Source: Chloranthus sessilifolius (Eukaryota > Streptophyta > Magnoliopsida > Chloranthales > Chloranthaceae). From it: a stretch of DNA of 64,000 nucleotides. The DNA lies in the NCBI GenBank assembly GCA_021018995.1, contig CM037593.1:5112088-5176087 (forward strand), read 5' to 3'. A model generated the notes under the pieces. The model had not been told where the DNA came from. It did not search any database and saw only the letters and a list, made by a program, of their open reading frames with translations. Made by a program: the position numbers and the translations under genes. The first letter of the stretch is position 1; each line of letters starts with the position of its first letter. Shown in pieces: positions 11,181 through 22,964 of this stretch.

Positions 11181-11332
11181 ATAAAAATAAGGATAGATCT
11201 TAAAAAGGGGGCTAGAGCAGAACAAACATTTTCAGAAAAAAGAAATATTTAGTAGTAAAGAAAGCTTAGGTATTCATAATACCCAAACTATAAAATATCT
11301 AAGTAGTTCGGAATAACTGAATAAGCACTCAC

Positions 11333-11410
11333 CTGTGTAACTGGGTTAAGTTTACAAACAAATAATACATTCTCCGGTGGCTTTATCTCAGCTTCAGGAA
11401 TGTCTCCTAT
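11333..11410 (-). CDS. CYP59: CYP59 exon g (start of RRM)
   Basis: Acceptor CACAG and donor CAG|GTGAGT. It encodes 26 codons: [20 protein letters not shown], then LNPVTQ. VLFVCKL is the RNP2 strand of the RRM. The 711-bp downstream intron carries a TIR element at 10744-11180. Confidence 0.94.
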
Positions 11411-11489
11411 CTGTGAACACATTAAATTCCAACATATTATCCCCAAAATAGACATGATGCATAAAATTCAGCTATCAAATGCCACAAGG

Positions 11490-11491
<2 letters not shown>

Positions 11492-11566
<75 letters not shown>
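11492..11566. repeat. (TA)n microsatellite, about 37 units
   Basis: A pure AT dinucleotide run in a short CYP59 intron, 12 bp from the donor site of exon f. Confidence 0.97.
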
Positions 11567-11568
<2 letters not shown>

Positions 11569-11577
11569 GATGCTTAC

Positions 11578-11697
11578 CGTCTCAAGAACAATTGCACTAG
11601 AATGTGCCTCTTTCATACGTAGTGCTTCCTCAAGCTCCGCTGGACCTAATTGCTCATCCATAGGCACCCAGTCATCTTCCAGACGTACTTCTTCCAG
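11578..11697 (-). CDS. CYP59: CYP59 exon f (inter-domain linker)
   Basis: Acceptor ACGTAG, then LEEVRLEDDWVPMDEQLG followed by a charged helix rich in Glu and Ala and ending IVLET, with donor ACG|GTAAGC. It has 40 codons and both ends are at codon boundaries. A TA dinucleotide run starts only about 12 bp inside the next intron. The V-R-L-E-D-D-W-V-P-M-D-E block is diagnostic for the family. Confidence 0.94.
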
Positions 11698-11762
11698 CTA
11701 CGTAGATTTTGTGGCAACATGAAAGGATTAATGGAAGGACTTTCTGATGCTAGGCCACAGAT

Positions 11763-12093
11763 CAAGGTATCAAACTCGGAATCGGTATCGGTTATTGGTC
11801 AATCTTCGACGAATACGTATGGAACATATCGGCCGATACAGATATGGAATCAACAATACCGTATCGGACAATATACTTACTTTCTTTTAAAAAAAGCAAA
11901 ATAAAAATAGGAAGAAAATAATTGTATCGGTCAGTATCGGCTGATTCCAAGACAATATCGGTCGTTGCTGACCCGTATCAGTCCAAACTGATACTAATAC
12001 CGATACCACCCCGATACCAGTATTGGGGTGGTATCGGTATCGGATCTCGACGAAACCGATACGTATGGGTATCGGCCGAGTTTTGATACCATG
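11763..12093. mobile_element. hAT-type MITE (GTATCGG family) with 8-bp target duplication
   Basis: 331 bp bounded by the perfect 8-bp repeat CCACAGAT (11755-11762 and 12094-12101). Terminal inverted repeats are CAAGGTATCAAACTCGG and the complement of CATGGTATCAAAACTCGG. The interior is packed with GTATCGG/CCGATAC and an inverted CGGTGGTATCGG-like block. The 8-bp duplication and CA...TG ends place it in hAT. It has no coding capacity. Confidence 0.88.
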
Positions 12094-12622
12094 CCACAGA
12101 TACTGGTCCAACGAAGAAATTTATTGCACTGATGATTCTAACTACATAAAAGCATTGCCTTTTTTGTGGGGAAAAAGTTTGCTATAATACTAATTTCTAT
12201 GGTAGATATAAGTGAATAACATCTATCTATGGTTGGATGATCTAGTAATGTGGGGATTTGATACCACATTGCCTAATGTTTAAGACAGGTGAAGGGATAT
12301 AAAGTCCCTGCATCCCAAATTTGTTCTGTAATGGATTGCACGGTGAGTGATTCACTTATATCCAGCTTAGATTAGTGATCTATAAGAACTCAAACAATTA
12401 TATCCAAACTAGATAGAAAAGGCATCAGCATGTTCAGAGCTGAAAATGACGCGAGCAAAAGCAGATTCCAACAGAATTGAAATGGGTGCTGAAACTTAAC
12501 ACCTTCATTTGCAAACATAGGAAACATCCTTTATTGTTCATCCCATAAATGATGCTCATGGGTACTGAACATAACCATAATTCCTAGTCTACAAAGCAAC
12601 TTAATCCTACAATTAAAGTTAC

Positions 12623-12722
12623 CTCATCTGGTGGTTTGCCATCTGGGGATGCATCAGGCACTAATTCAGCTAGCTGAGGTGGATCATCAAAAGGATCATC
12701 CAGTATATAAGTATGTTTAATA
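12623..12722 (-). CDS. CYP59: CYP59 exon e (inter-domain linker)
   Basis: Acceptor CAACAG. The first T completes the Arg codon from exon d. The exon encodes IKHTYILDDPFDDPPQLAEL and VPDASPDGKPPDE, the highly conserved acidic linker of CYP59. Donor GAG|GTAACT. The preceding 1.5-kb intron contains two MITEs and a LINE tail relic. Confidence 0.94.
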
Positions 12723-12902
12723 CTGTTGCATTGCACAAAGTGTTACAATCAATAAAAACAAAAAGCACAAGCAAAATATACTTTAAAAAAAACTGTTGCA
12801 ATGGTTATAAGGGAACTAACAACAAACAGCAGCCGATCAAATGAGTACTCATAATCCAGAAAAGAAAAATAGAGTATGATTGAAGTAACCATAATAGGAA
12901 AT

Positions 12903-13010
12903 TTTCTTTTGAACGATAAAGCGAAATATATTAGAAAGAACAAAAAAGTACAAGGTACCTTAGCGAGGGGCTAAGGAAAACAAGAAAGGCGTCAGAATAG
13001 GAAGTGATGA
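12903..13010 (-). mobile_element. Short LINE 3'-tail relic
   Basis: Reads TTTTGAACGATAAAGCGAAA, then ATATATTAGAAAG and an AC-rich stretch, the same 3'-tail layout as the LINE relic at 764. No coding remains. Confidence 0.5.
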
Positions 13011-13023
13011 AGATACATATGCT

Positions 13024-13304
13024 CAACGTATCAAACTCGGTATCGGTATCGGTATCGGGTATAGGTCCATGTTGGACCAATACGAATTGGCTGATACGGA
13101 TACGGTATTGCCAAACCCATATCGGCCAACATTTTTTTCTTTTGAAAAAAACGAAAAAGAACAAAAAAATGAGTAACTGTATCGGTCAGTATAGGCTGAT
13201 ACCGAGGCAGTATCGCCAATACTGGCCCGTATCGGTCCGATACCGATACCACCCCAGTACCTGTATTTGAGTGGTATCAGCATCAGCCGAGTTTTGATAG
13301 CATG
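13024..13304. mobile_element. hAT-type MITE (GTATCGG family), second copy
   Basis: 281 bp. The ends CAACGTATCAAACTCGG and the complement of CATGCTATCAAAACTCGG are inverted. The flanks CATATGCT (13016-13023) and CATATGCC (13305-13312) agree at 7 of 8 positions. Same family as 11763-12093. Confidence 0.85.
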
Positions 13305-13691
13305 CATATGCCAATCCACCTCTATAAGATAATAATCTTCTCAAGTTGTACCACCATGTTAACATCATTTCAATAGTGATGGTTGCATGGTTTTTAATTT
13401 AATAAAAACTCATTAAATATAATTTTCCAGCTCATAAAGATATTTACTTATTGATATGGTTTTGAAAACAACAATAATATTGTCTCAGACTCACACTTAA
13501 AGCTTGAATAGGAGAAAAGTTTATCATGGGGAGTGGCTTTCTTGATCACATCCACAGTGTAGAAGCAATTAGCAACAAATCATAAGTGCATTATAAATTT
13601 GCAAAAGTGGAAATGATAATTTTAAGTTTAGGAGCCTTCCCAAGTACATGAATTGGAAAGTTCATGCTTCATATTTGCATATACAAAAAAA

Positions 13692-14139
13692 TATAATGGC
13701 TCTGGACCGCCATTTAACCACCAAAATGTGTTTAAATGATCTTATACCATTAAAAGTAGATATTTTATCTCACACCATGGACAGGTGATTTATAATTACA
13801 CCATGTAGCACACATCTATGATCAATCTAAATTATCCAAGTGGCAATCTATCACTGGAACATGTCTCAGCCCAAAGAAACATGCGTATAAGTGGATGTGA
13901 ACCATCCAATTGATGAACTTTAATATCAGTCATTAAAACTAAAAACGACAGTTGATAATATATTCAACAGATCGAATGGTTCAAATCTCCCTAAAACATC
14001 ATTTTTGGGCCTGTTACACTTCAATCGATGATCTATTATTTTAACAGTACAGATCACCCACATCGTAAACCATTGATGGAGTAAGATCATTTTAAACACC
14101 ATTTTGGTGTTTAAATGATGGTTAGGAAAGCTGGGTTCA
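13692..14139. mobile_element. TIR element, sister of 10744-11180, degenerate
   Basis: Begins TATAATGGCTCTGGACCGCC and ends with the complement of AACCCAGCTTTCCTAACCATC. It has the same TTTAAACACCA...TGGTGTTTAAA subterminal palindrome and a similar internal order to the copy at 10744. The ends have decayed, so coordinates are approximate. Confidence 0.6.
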
Positions 14140-14207
14140 TAAAAAAAAAAGCCACAAAAGTGTCCACTAGTCATCACAGTAAAAATAAAACCAAGGCATG
14201 AACAAAC

Positions 14208-14299
14208 CGGATATTCTTATATGGTCTTCCTCTATCATCCACATATGCTTCATTTATCCTCATCAAGGTATCCAGCCCTTCAGCAACCTCCCCAAACAC
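14208..14299 (-). CDS. CYP59: CYP59 exon d (end of cyclophilin domain)
   Basis: Acceptor TGCAG, then VFGEVAEGLDTLMRINEAYV and DDRGRPYKNI, with the last codon split as CG|GTTTGT. It is the C-terminal end of the isomerase fold and lies 144 bp from exon c. Confidence 0.94.
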
Positions 14300-14443
14300 C
14301 TGCATTAGAGTTAATGGAGAAGGTATCTATTATTGTTATATATAAAAATAATCATCATCTTAATCTTTTCCAATCTGTATTGGTTTATAGAAATGCGAGG
14401 TTTAAAATTCAAATTTTGAATAACTGATAGTCAGATGACTCAC

Positions 14444-14494
14444 AGTATGTTTTCCATCGAGATAGTCGAGATCATCACGCAATGTGAAATAGAA
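14444..14494 (-). CDS. CYP59: CYP59 exon c (cyclophilin domain)
   Basis: A 51-bp exon of 17 codons, FYFTLRDDLDYLDGKHT, with acceptor ATTCAG and donor ACT|GTGAGT. Both ends are at codon boundaries. It joins exon b across 24.6 kb of transposon-filled intron. Confidence 0.94.
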
Positions 14495-15088
14495 CTGAAT
14501 ATGAAAAGAACGTACATTAGTTCATAAATAACTCCAAAGAAATTCCTCAGCATATCTAGAACATCTATGTAACAGCTTTGCAATATTTAAACTATATATC
14601 GCCATATAGAATTCAAATTGGTGCCATGTGTAATCAATGGCCATGCATGCACGCTCAAATAGTCCCTTCAAGTTCCAAAATTTTGAGCATGGGAAGCATT
14701 CTCCGCTTATAACAGTCACAAAAGTCTTCGACTTTTTTGAAAATCGGAAAAAGACGGCGACTTGCAATAATCCCGACTACATCTCCGATTAATCAGCAGT
14801 GTCGATGACTCAGCAGATTAATCGGCAATTTTGTGATGTTATCCTTTTTTCTTGTGTTTTTTTTTAACTTATAAGTGAAAAAAAAAAAACTTTTAGGGTT
14901 ATCGCCCTCTCTGCTACCTGCCCGTCTCAGTGCTCATTGCTCTTCCTTCCTTTTGCCTATTTTATTCATTAAAACCATAATTTTTAACTTGAAATATATT
15001 ATGATATATTTTTTAAATTTTTTTGTTATTTTCCCCAATTTTTTCCGGCTTTGACCGATTTTTTCCAACTTAGACTCCTTGCCGATTT
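14495..15088. other. CYP59 intron start, AT-rich, with LINE-5 target site
   Basis: From the acceptor side of exon c this stretch is intron. It has repeated AATCGG/CCGATT words around 14720-14840 and 15050-15085 that may be the eroded arm of an unrelated TIR element, which I could not bound. CCTTGCCGATTT at 15077-15088 is one copy of the LINE-5 target duplication. Confidence 0.45.
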
Positions 15089-15431
15089 TTTTTTTTTTAT
15101 CAGTAATAGAGATTATATAAATAAACAGCAAGGCGTTGAACCACAATACAACCTCGACACACACAATCAAAAGAGCAACAAGCAATAGAAAATACAACAA
15201 CACACAGGCCCCTAAAAGCACGGCCCACTTAACCCGGGTCCCAAAGGAAAGAAAAATGACTATCACCAGCCCCACCTGTCACGACCCAAACCCTAACCAG
15301 CTCCAAAACCGACCTAATAATCATTCCCATAGGTTTATTTTTCTCTTCGAAAATTCTACAATTTCTCTCGTACCATAGACACCACAGAGCGGCGAACAGA
15401 GTAGCCCTCCACGAAAACCCTTTCCTCCCCC

Positions 15432-15650
15432 TGACGGGGACGCCGACATCGTAGAAATAGGAAATAGACCTTTTCGCGTGTAACGACGTCGGAAGAAGCG
15501 GAATGGAAATCAGAACTAGGCGAAAAAAAATGAAATTGTGGCGACTTGGGAGGAACACTGCAAATTCGATCGATCGAATTCCTATTTCGATCGATCGAAT
15601 TCCTATTTCGATCGATCGAACTATGTCGACAGAAACACCAGTTCTGGAGT

Positions 15651-15717
<67 letters not shown>

Positions 15718-15803
15718 CGATCGAATCATATATTCAATCGATCGAATGTCCATTTCGATCAATCGACCTCAGTTCGATCGATCGAATTCCAGCGGCAACA
15801 TTT

Positions 15804-15858
<55 letters not shown>

Positions 15859-16635
15859 TCGATTGATCGAGTCACACTTTCGATCGATCGAATTTCAATT
15901 TCGATCAATCAAGTTTCACTTTCGATCAATCAAGTTTCACTTTCGATCGATCGAAATCGCACAAAGTAATTTTAAGTTTAATTTCGAGCTTGAAGTTTTA
16001 GGAGCTTATTTGTCTTTTGTTTAATATTTGTTTAGGGTTTTCTTTGATTGTAAGGCCTTCTATATAAGGTCCTTAAGAAAAACATTGTAATTAGTTATTG
16101 ATTATGAATGAAAAGAGCTTTTGCTTGTGTGCTTGAGATGAGCCTCTATGCATAGTGAATCTTCTTCCCGAGAAGGGTTTGGTGTGAAGCCCACAACGTC
16201 TATCTTCCATCTATCTCTATATTTTATTTTCTTTCTCTGCTTCTAGATCTTCTCATACACCCGAAATCATAAACCCTAGCTTTTCCCTAATTCATTGAAC
16301 TGATTCGATTTAATAACCGTAGATCCCATCAGAGTTATTAAACCCTTCCACATTAAATACCCAGAGAAAATCAGTGATCTGATCATTGAATTGTAAGCGC
16401 CCTAATCTGGAAAACCCTAGAGTCCTATCTCTAGGACCGATCCGCATCATTATTCTAACGGATCTAGCGCAAAGGCTGAACCCTACTTGAACCGAGCATG
16501 AACTTCTCACATGGAGGACTACGAACTCCTAAGGTATTCGTTATATTTTCATATTTATTGTTTAATTAATTCAATTTAATTTCAGCAAACAATTAATCAT
16601 CACATTCACGTAGTTTAGGGTACTGTCCTGCGTCA
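15432..16635 (+). repeat. G1 5' LTR
   Basis: Starts TGACGGGG and ends CGTCA, giving 5-bp inverted tips shared with G2 and G3. The first ~90 bp correspond to the coding end of pol, so the LTR begins inside the gene. U3 carries a series of TTCGATCGATCGAA palindromes and two long TA runs (about 15653-15713 and 15806-15855). A TATATAAGG box is at 16061, and R/U5 follows. The primer site TGGTATCAAAG lies at 16640-16650. Confidence 0.85.
16061..16069 (+). promoter_or_regulatory. G1 LTR TATA box
   Basis: TATATAAGG preceded by AGGCCTTC. The same core with matching downstream sequence occurs in the G1 3' LTR (26758), G2 (28705, 36309) and G3 (59616, 62823), which supports it as the LTR core promoter. 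Confidence 0.65.
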
Positions 16636-16814
16636 GTTTTGGTATCAAAGCCTAGGTTCTAGGTTAGGACATACTTTGTAACATTGAATTCATTGCACTT
16701 TAATTTTAATCGCATATTATTTCTGTTTTGGCTAAAGTGTGCACATCACGTGTTTGTCAAAAGTCTCCCTTCATTGTCAGTTCATTTTGCATGCCATTCT
16801 AGGACCCGTCATTA

Positions 16815-18030
16815 GTGAACCGTATCACCATGGACATGAATGGGATTGTCGAGGCTCTTAACGACATAAGGGCTGATCTAAAATCGATCACTGATCGAAT
16901 CGCTGCCATGGAGACAGCCCAAAGGACCCTTGAAACGTCCAATGAGAGGTTGTCAGACCGAGTCAATCGGTTAGATGAGAGTGATGAGTACCTCGAAACC
17001 TCCGTGAGCGTAATGGTCCACGTTTCGAGCGAAATGGCTACCAACATAATCGGAACCGGAATCACAAGATGGATCATCATGGAGATGACTACGACCCGAA
17101 AGGGAAACTCCTTAAAAATGTCCAAGTTGAGTTCCCAACTTTCGATGGAAGATTAGACCCTCAAGCCTTCCTCGATTGGTTTTCCGATATGGACCAGCAC
17201 TTTGAGTGGTTTGGCATGAGCGATGAGAGGTGCGTTAAGCTTGCTAAAATGAAGCTCATAGGCCAAGCCCGACTCTATTGGGTCAAAGTTGAGCGCATCA
17301 AAACGAATGCAGGTTATACGCTCATTACCCGTTGAGAGGAAATGAAGGAGCGACTTACAGAGAAGTACGTTCCTTCCTCATACTACCATCGTCTCCTTGA
17401 CCAATGGCAAAATTTACGCCAAGGTAGTTTGCCCGTAGCGGATTACATTGGCAAATTTGAAGAATTCATGATGCGAGCCAAGGTATTCGAAAACCCTCAA
17501 GTCACTCTCTCCAGATTTCGTACCGGATTGAGACTTGACTTGCAAAAAGAGTTAGGCTCCCACCCTGTGGAGACTCTCGCCGATTGTTACACAGTCGTTC
17601 AAGACCTTGAACGATATTTGAAGATGACGGTGGTTAGACGATCTGATTTTCGCACCGGTCAACTCCGTACCGGCGAAATGAGATCTAGTGCTGGAAACCC
17701 ACCTACCAAACCCACACAACCCACATCTACCAATGTGAGGTTTGACAAAGGTAAGGGTGTAGCCGGAGAATCCTCAAAAGAGTGGATCTCATGTCAAGTG
17801 TTAGAAATGTCAAGGATTGGGACACTTTGCCGCCCAATGCCCCACGAGAGATCCACAAAGGAATCTCTTCATCGACGGAGAAGGAGAAGAGAGTGAAGGA
17901 GTTTATGAAGAAGAGGTCTTTGAGCCGAATGCCACACCTAGTGATGAGGAAGGTGATGGCATGGGTCGTGCTCTAGTTGTGAGGTATGCCTCTGCACAAC
18001 CTCAACGGGATGAAAAGGAGGATTAGCGAA
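16815..18030 (+). pseudogene. G1 gag region, fossil
   Basis: The capsid-type gag region is recognisable. An N-terminal Asp/Arg/Leu-rich coiled-coil-like segment (about 16830-17010) is followed by a retrotransposon gag domain (FPTFDGRLDPQAFLDWF, about 17120-17560) and a zinc-knuckle neighbourhood with FGHFAAQCP-type residues (about 17800). Known role: the particle protein of the element. The coding is broken. Confidence 0.8.
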
Positions 18031-18059
18031 GGGAGACATCTTCCACACCTTTGCCACAT

Positions 18060-18720
18060 GTGGGACAAAGAGTTGTAGGGTTATCGTGGATAGCGGAAGC
18101 TGCACCAATGTGGTGTCAAAACATACCGTCACTCGCTTAGGGCTTACACCCAAAGCCCACCCGAGACCTTACAAAGTCGCATGGGTTGACTCCTCATCCA
18201 TTCCCGTTTCACAGAGGTGTCGTGTACCCATACAGTTGGGTTCATACTCGGACATCTTATGGTGCGACATAGTGCCGATGGATGTAGGCCACATCATCTT
18301 AGGGAGACCATGGCTCTATGACTTGAACGCGACCATTTTTGGTCGATCTAACATTTGCATGTTCAATTATAAGGGCAAGAAAATCACTCTTAACCCTTTG
18401 GCTCCCAAAGCACCATCGGTCAACAAAGTTGACAAGGGAGGTCAATCTAAGTCCATCAACATTGTGAGCCCTTCAGAGTTTGAGAGGGCATCGTTAGATG
18501 AAAGTGTCGTGTATGTCGTCGTCACTGTTGAAAATACTCTTGAGTCAGTATGTGAGTACCCCAAGGAGGTAGAGCCAATAATGACCGAATTTGCGGATGT
18601 CTTCCTCGAAGACTTGCCAATCCCTCCCATGCATGACATTCAACACGCGGTCGACTTGGTTCCCGGATCCACATTATCGAACCTGCCCCACTATAGGTTG
18701 AATCCGGTTCAGCACGCCTA
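18060..18720 (+). pseudogene. G1 protease region, fossil
   Basis: An aspartic protease with the active-site block VDSGSCTNVVS (about 18085) and the downstream I-I-L-G-R-P-W flap-side motif (about 18295). It leads into the reverse transcriptase through a D-L-P-P-like linker. This is the usual plant chromovirus order. Confidence 0.8.
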
Positions 18721-19499
18721 GTTAACTCGGCAAGTCAGTGAGCTCCTTCATAAGGAGTTCATACAAGAGAGTCTGAGCCCGTATGCTATACCAGCATTAT
18801 TTACGCCTAAGAAAGATGGTACATGGCGCATGTGTGTGGATAGCCGTGCAATTAATAAGATCACAGTTAAATATCGATTTCCCATACCGAGGCTCGATGA
18901 CATGCTCGAAATGATGGTTGGCACCACTATCTTTTCCAAGATAGACCTTAAAAGTGGCTACCATCAGGTTCGCATTAGTCTTGACGATGAATGGAAAACA
19001 GCTTTCAAGACCAAAGACGGTCTTTATGAGTGGAGGGTCATGGCTTTTGAGCTATCCAATGCCCCGAGCACATTCATGAGGCTAATGACCCAAGTGTTGA
19101 GGCCATTTCTTGGCAAATTCCTTGTCGTATATTTTGATGATATATATATATATATATATTTTTTTTTTTTAATCAGTAAAAAGTAGCAGTATATTGAAAC
19201 ATAGCAAGGCGCTGAGAACTCAATACAACAGACACTACAACAAGATCAAAGGAAACCGGGTGAACCCAACAACGAGAAAAAAAGAAAAAGAAAAAGAGAC
19301 AGCACCAGATATTAGCCTAGCCCGGATCCCACACGATAGAAGTTTGCCCTCTCCCCTCCTCAACTCCCCCCATCCAAAAACCCACAAGGTCCATAACCAA
19401 TTTGACTATGAACCCCGTAGACCTATTGATATTCTCAAGTATTCTGGAGTTGCGCTCAAGCCACAAACACCAATAAACCGCGAAGATCATAACTCTTGA

Positions 19500-22400
19500 C
19501 TGCGCCCGTCTGTCAACGTCCCCCATCCCTGGATCCCGCTAAGTAGGTGCGGGTATGGGGTCTCCGCCATAGCCCAGCTCACACCCAAGGATGAGGATCA
19601 CACTCCAAACCGAGCAGGCCATCCGGCAATGAAGGAAAAGGTGTGCCATAGTCTCCTCCTCGTCGGTGCACATGACACAGGTAGCCGCAACATCTTTCCC
19701 CCTACGAATTAGTTGGTCCCGCGTGAGTATTATATCCTTGCTAAGAGTCCACACGAAAAACCTGATCTTAAGAGGAATAGGTACTTTCCACAGCATCGCC
19801 TCTCGAACAAAACAAGTGGGTGTCGCGTCTCCAACTTAAATAGGCTTTTGACCGTAAAAAGGCCATCCCTACTCGAAGCCCACACCCTCTGATCAGCCCC
19901 CCTCTGATTACGCTGCTCAGCATGCAGTAGCTATAGCAGAATAGAGAACTCCGCCATCTCGCTATCGGTCAACGATCTGCGGGTATGGACATTCCATACC
20001 ACCGCCCCATTGACAAGCGATACAAACTGATCGATCATTCCCCCTGGATTCACTGATAATGCATAGATACCAGGGAACCTGGATATAAGAGGGTAGGAGT
20101 CCAGCCAGACATCCTCCCAAAACCAAATTCTGGTACCGCATCCCCAACTAAAGGCAACCGTCTAGCAAAACTGGACCAAACCCCACACAGCCCTTTCCAC
20201 CATGCAGAAGAACCTTTGCGTGCGACCGGACAGATACCCCAGTCGCCAGAGGACTGCCCATACTTCTCTACTAGCACCTTTCTCCAAATCCCCTCCCTCT
20301 CCTCATCCCTACCAGCTCTCCAGAACCATTTCCCAAGAAGAGCACAGTTGATCTGCCAAAGGCTGCGTATACCCAACCCACCACAAGCAACTGGCAAACC
20401 TCCCAATTAACCAGATGATATCTTCGACCCAAGCCCGACCCCTCCCACAAGAAGGAACGTTGGATTCTCTCAAGGCTGCAAATCACCTTCGCCGGGCAGT
20501 AGAACATTGACATATAAAAAATTGGCATGAAAGAAAGAACCGCCTTGATCAGCACCAACCTGCCTGTGCTGCTCAAAAGCTTACCTTTCCAAGGGGAAAG
20601 AAGTTGCTCGAAACGCTGAACAACCGGATGCCAATCCCGAGCCGTAAGCTTCCTGATACCTAGGGGAAGACCGAGATAGGTAATAGGCAGATGCTGAGTT
20701 GGACAACTGGTCGAGAGCGCAATCGCCGCCAAATCACAATCGTTGACCCCAATCCCCGTAATGGCAGATTTGAGGAGGTAGGTTCGCTGCCCCGAGACAG
20801 CCTCATATACCGACAACACATCCCCTAACACCCTGAACTCAGATGCATCCGCCCTCCCAAAGAGAATCGTATCATCCGCGTATTGCAGATGCGTGATGCA
20901 CCTGCCCTGCGTCCCCACCCTAATGCCAGAAATGAGCTGACGTTCCTTGGCCCGGTCTAGCAAACGAGAAAGCATCTCGCTCACAACATTGAAAAGGAAA
21001 GGGGATAGAGGGTCCCCCTGCCGGATACCCCGAGAACTCTTGAAATAACCGGTGGGAGTACCATTGACCAATACTGAGAACCATGCGGAAGAGTAACTAC
21101 CACGCATCCACTTTCTCCAGATGTCACCAAATCCCATCCTTCCCAGCATATAGTCAATACCCTCCCAACCGACACGGTCATAAGCCTTTTCCATATCCAC
21201 CTTCCAAACTGCCGCCGGGCATCGTTGAATATGAGCGGAATGGATCGTCTCGTTCGCCACCGCAACAAGATCCACCAACTATCTACCACGCACGAAGGCT
21301 CCCTGATTCCCCAAAATAATAGTTTTCATCAAAGGTTTCAACCTGTTAGCAAGCACTCTAGCCATGATCTTATAAAGACAGTTGGTCAAACTAATGGGCC
21401 GATAATCAGAAATATCTTCAGCACCTTAGCGTTTCGGGATCAGGGTAATAAATGTGGACCCAAGCGCCCTCCCAGCGAAACCATCAGTATGAAACTCCGA
21501 CACAACCTCCATCAGCTCAGACTTGATCAGCCCCCAAAACGCCCGAAAAAACTCCGTAGTGAACCAGTCAAGACCTGGTGCTTTGTTCCGTCCACCAGAT
21601 CTGACTGCATGCGACACCTCATCCTCCGTGAAAATCTGTTCCAATGCCTCCCTCTCCACCACCGAAATAGTTTGCAAGGACACCCCATCCAACTGCAGAC
21701 GCATAAAGCCTTCATCTGTATATAGGGATTTATAGAAAGCAACAATCCGCTCCCGAACCTGATCATCGCCCTCGGCCGCGGTCCCATCTACCATGACCCT
21801 CCCCAAATACTTGGACTGGAATCTAGCATTGGCCACAATATGGAAGTACTTCGTGTTAGCATCCCCCTCCTTCAGCCACTCAACCTTGGCTTTTTGCATC
21901 CAACAGACCTGCTCCGCCCTACAGACGCTGTCAAACTCCATCTTTTTCCTCAGCCGATCCTCTCTTTCCTCCCCATTAAGATTTCTATCCTCTTCTAAAT
22001 CATCGAACTTCTTTAAGCTACTAAGCAGGCTCTCTTTCCTGGCCTGCACCACCCCAAGCACGTCATGATTCCACCCCTTAATCCTCCCCTTCAAATGACG
22101 CAATTTGGAAATAAAGCGGTACGCAGCAGTCCCCGTGAAGTTCTTTTCTCGCCACCACACCGGAACATTTTTGCAGAACGACGCATCCAACAGTCACATA
22201 TTCTCAAACCGAACGGGAGAAGGCCCCCTCCCTTTCGAGTCATAGGTGCAAAGCAAAGGGCGGTGATCGGAGACCGGTCGAGCAAGAGCTTCCAACCTCG
22301 CCCCTGGGAACACCTCTAACCAATCAATCAATACGAAAAAGCGGTCCAATCTGGATAGCGAAGGGTTATCCTGCTGATTCGACCACGTGAAACGTGCCCC

Positions 22401-22940
22401 TGCAAGCGGAACGTCCATGAGCCCCCAATCAGAAACAAAGGAATTGAAGTCCCGCATCACCCCGGTATTAGGCGGACCACCCTTCTCATACTCCCACCAA
22501 ATAGCATTAAAATCCCCCCCAAGGCAGAGAGGATAGTTCCACCTAGCCACCAAAGCTGCCAATTCAAACCAGAAGTCGCCACGTTCGTGATCCACCGATG
22601 GCCCATAGATACCCGCAAACACCCACCGAATTCCTGAATCCTTATTTCACAACACTACCGAGACCGAGTACAGACCCACCTCCTCATCCTCTTTATCAAA
22701 AAGACCCGCTCTCCAAGCCACTAAAATCCCCCCCGAGGCGCCAACCGAATCAGCCCCGACCCAACCCCTCCCAAAACCGAGTTGACCTTCCTTCGATCGC
22801 AGCAGCCCCACTTGGTCTCCTGGAGTGTGACCACAGCCGGATTAGCCGCCGTAATAACCTACTTCACCTCGGCCCTTTTACCCTTGTCACATATACCCCT
22901 CACATTCCAAGAAATCATCTTCGTGAGCAAACCAAATAGC
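19500..22940 (-). pseudogene. LINE-4 ORF2 (endonuclease, RT, zf-RVT), broken
   Basis: Reading down the minus strand: endonuclease start near 22919 (MISWNVRGIC), GGDFNAIWWEYEKG and SDHRPLL (about 22480-22240), then the reverse transcriptase with KVDMEKAYDRVGW, RGIRQGDPLSPFLF and YADDTILFG (about 21210-20850). The thumb continues to 20050 and the zf-RVT domain lies at about 19796-19540 (IRFFVWTL, CVMC, HLFLHC). Frame changes occur near 22190, 21430-21280 and 20400, so the copy is dead. Domain order is complete. Confidence 0.88.
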
Positions 22941-22964
22941 GTCCCACCCAACTAGGAGTGGATC

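Noticed and set aside
15653-15855. Long open frames encoding repeated Tyr-Ile
   Set aside because: They are translations of TA microsatellites inside the G1 LTR and have no coding signature. The same applies to the TA runs at 11492, 26437, 30426, 47107 and 54088.
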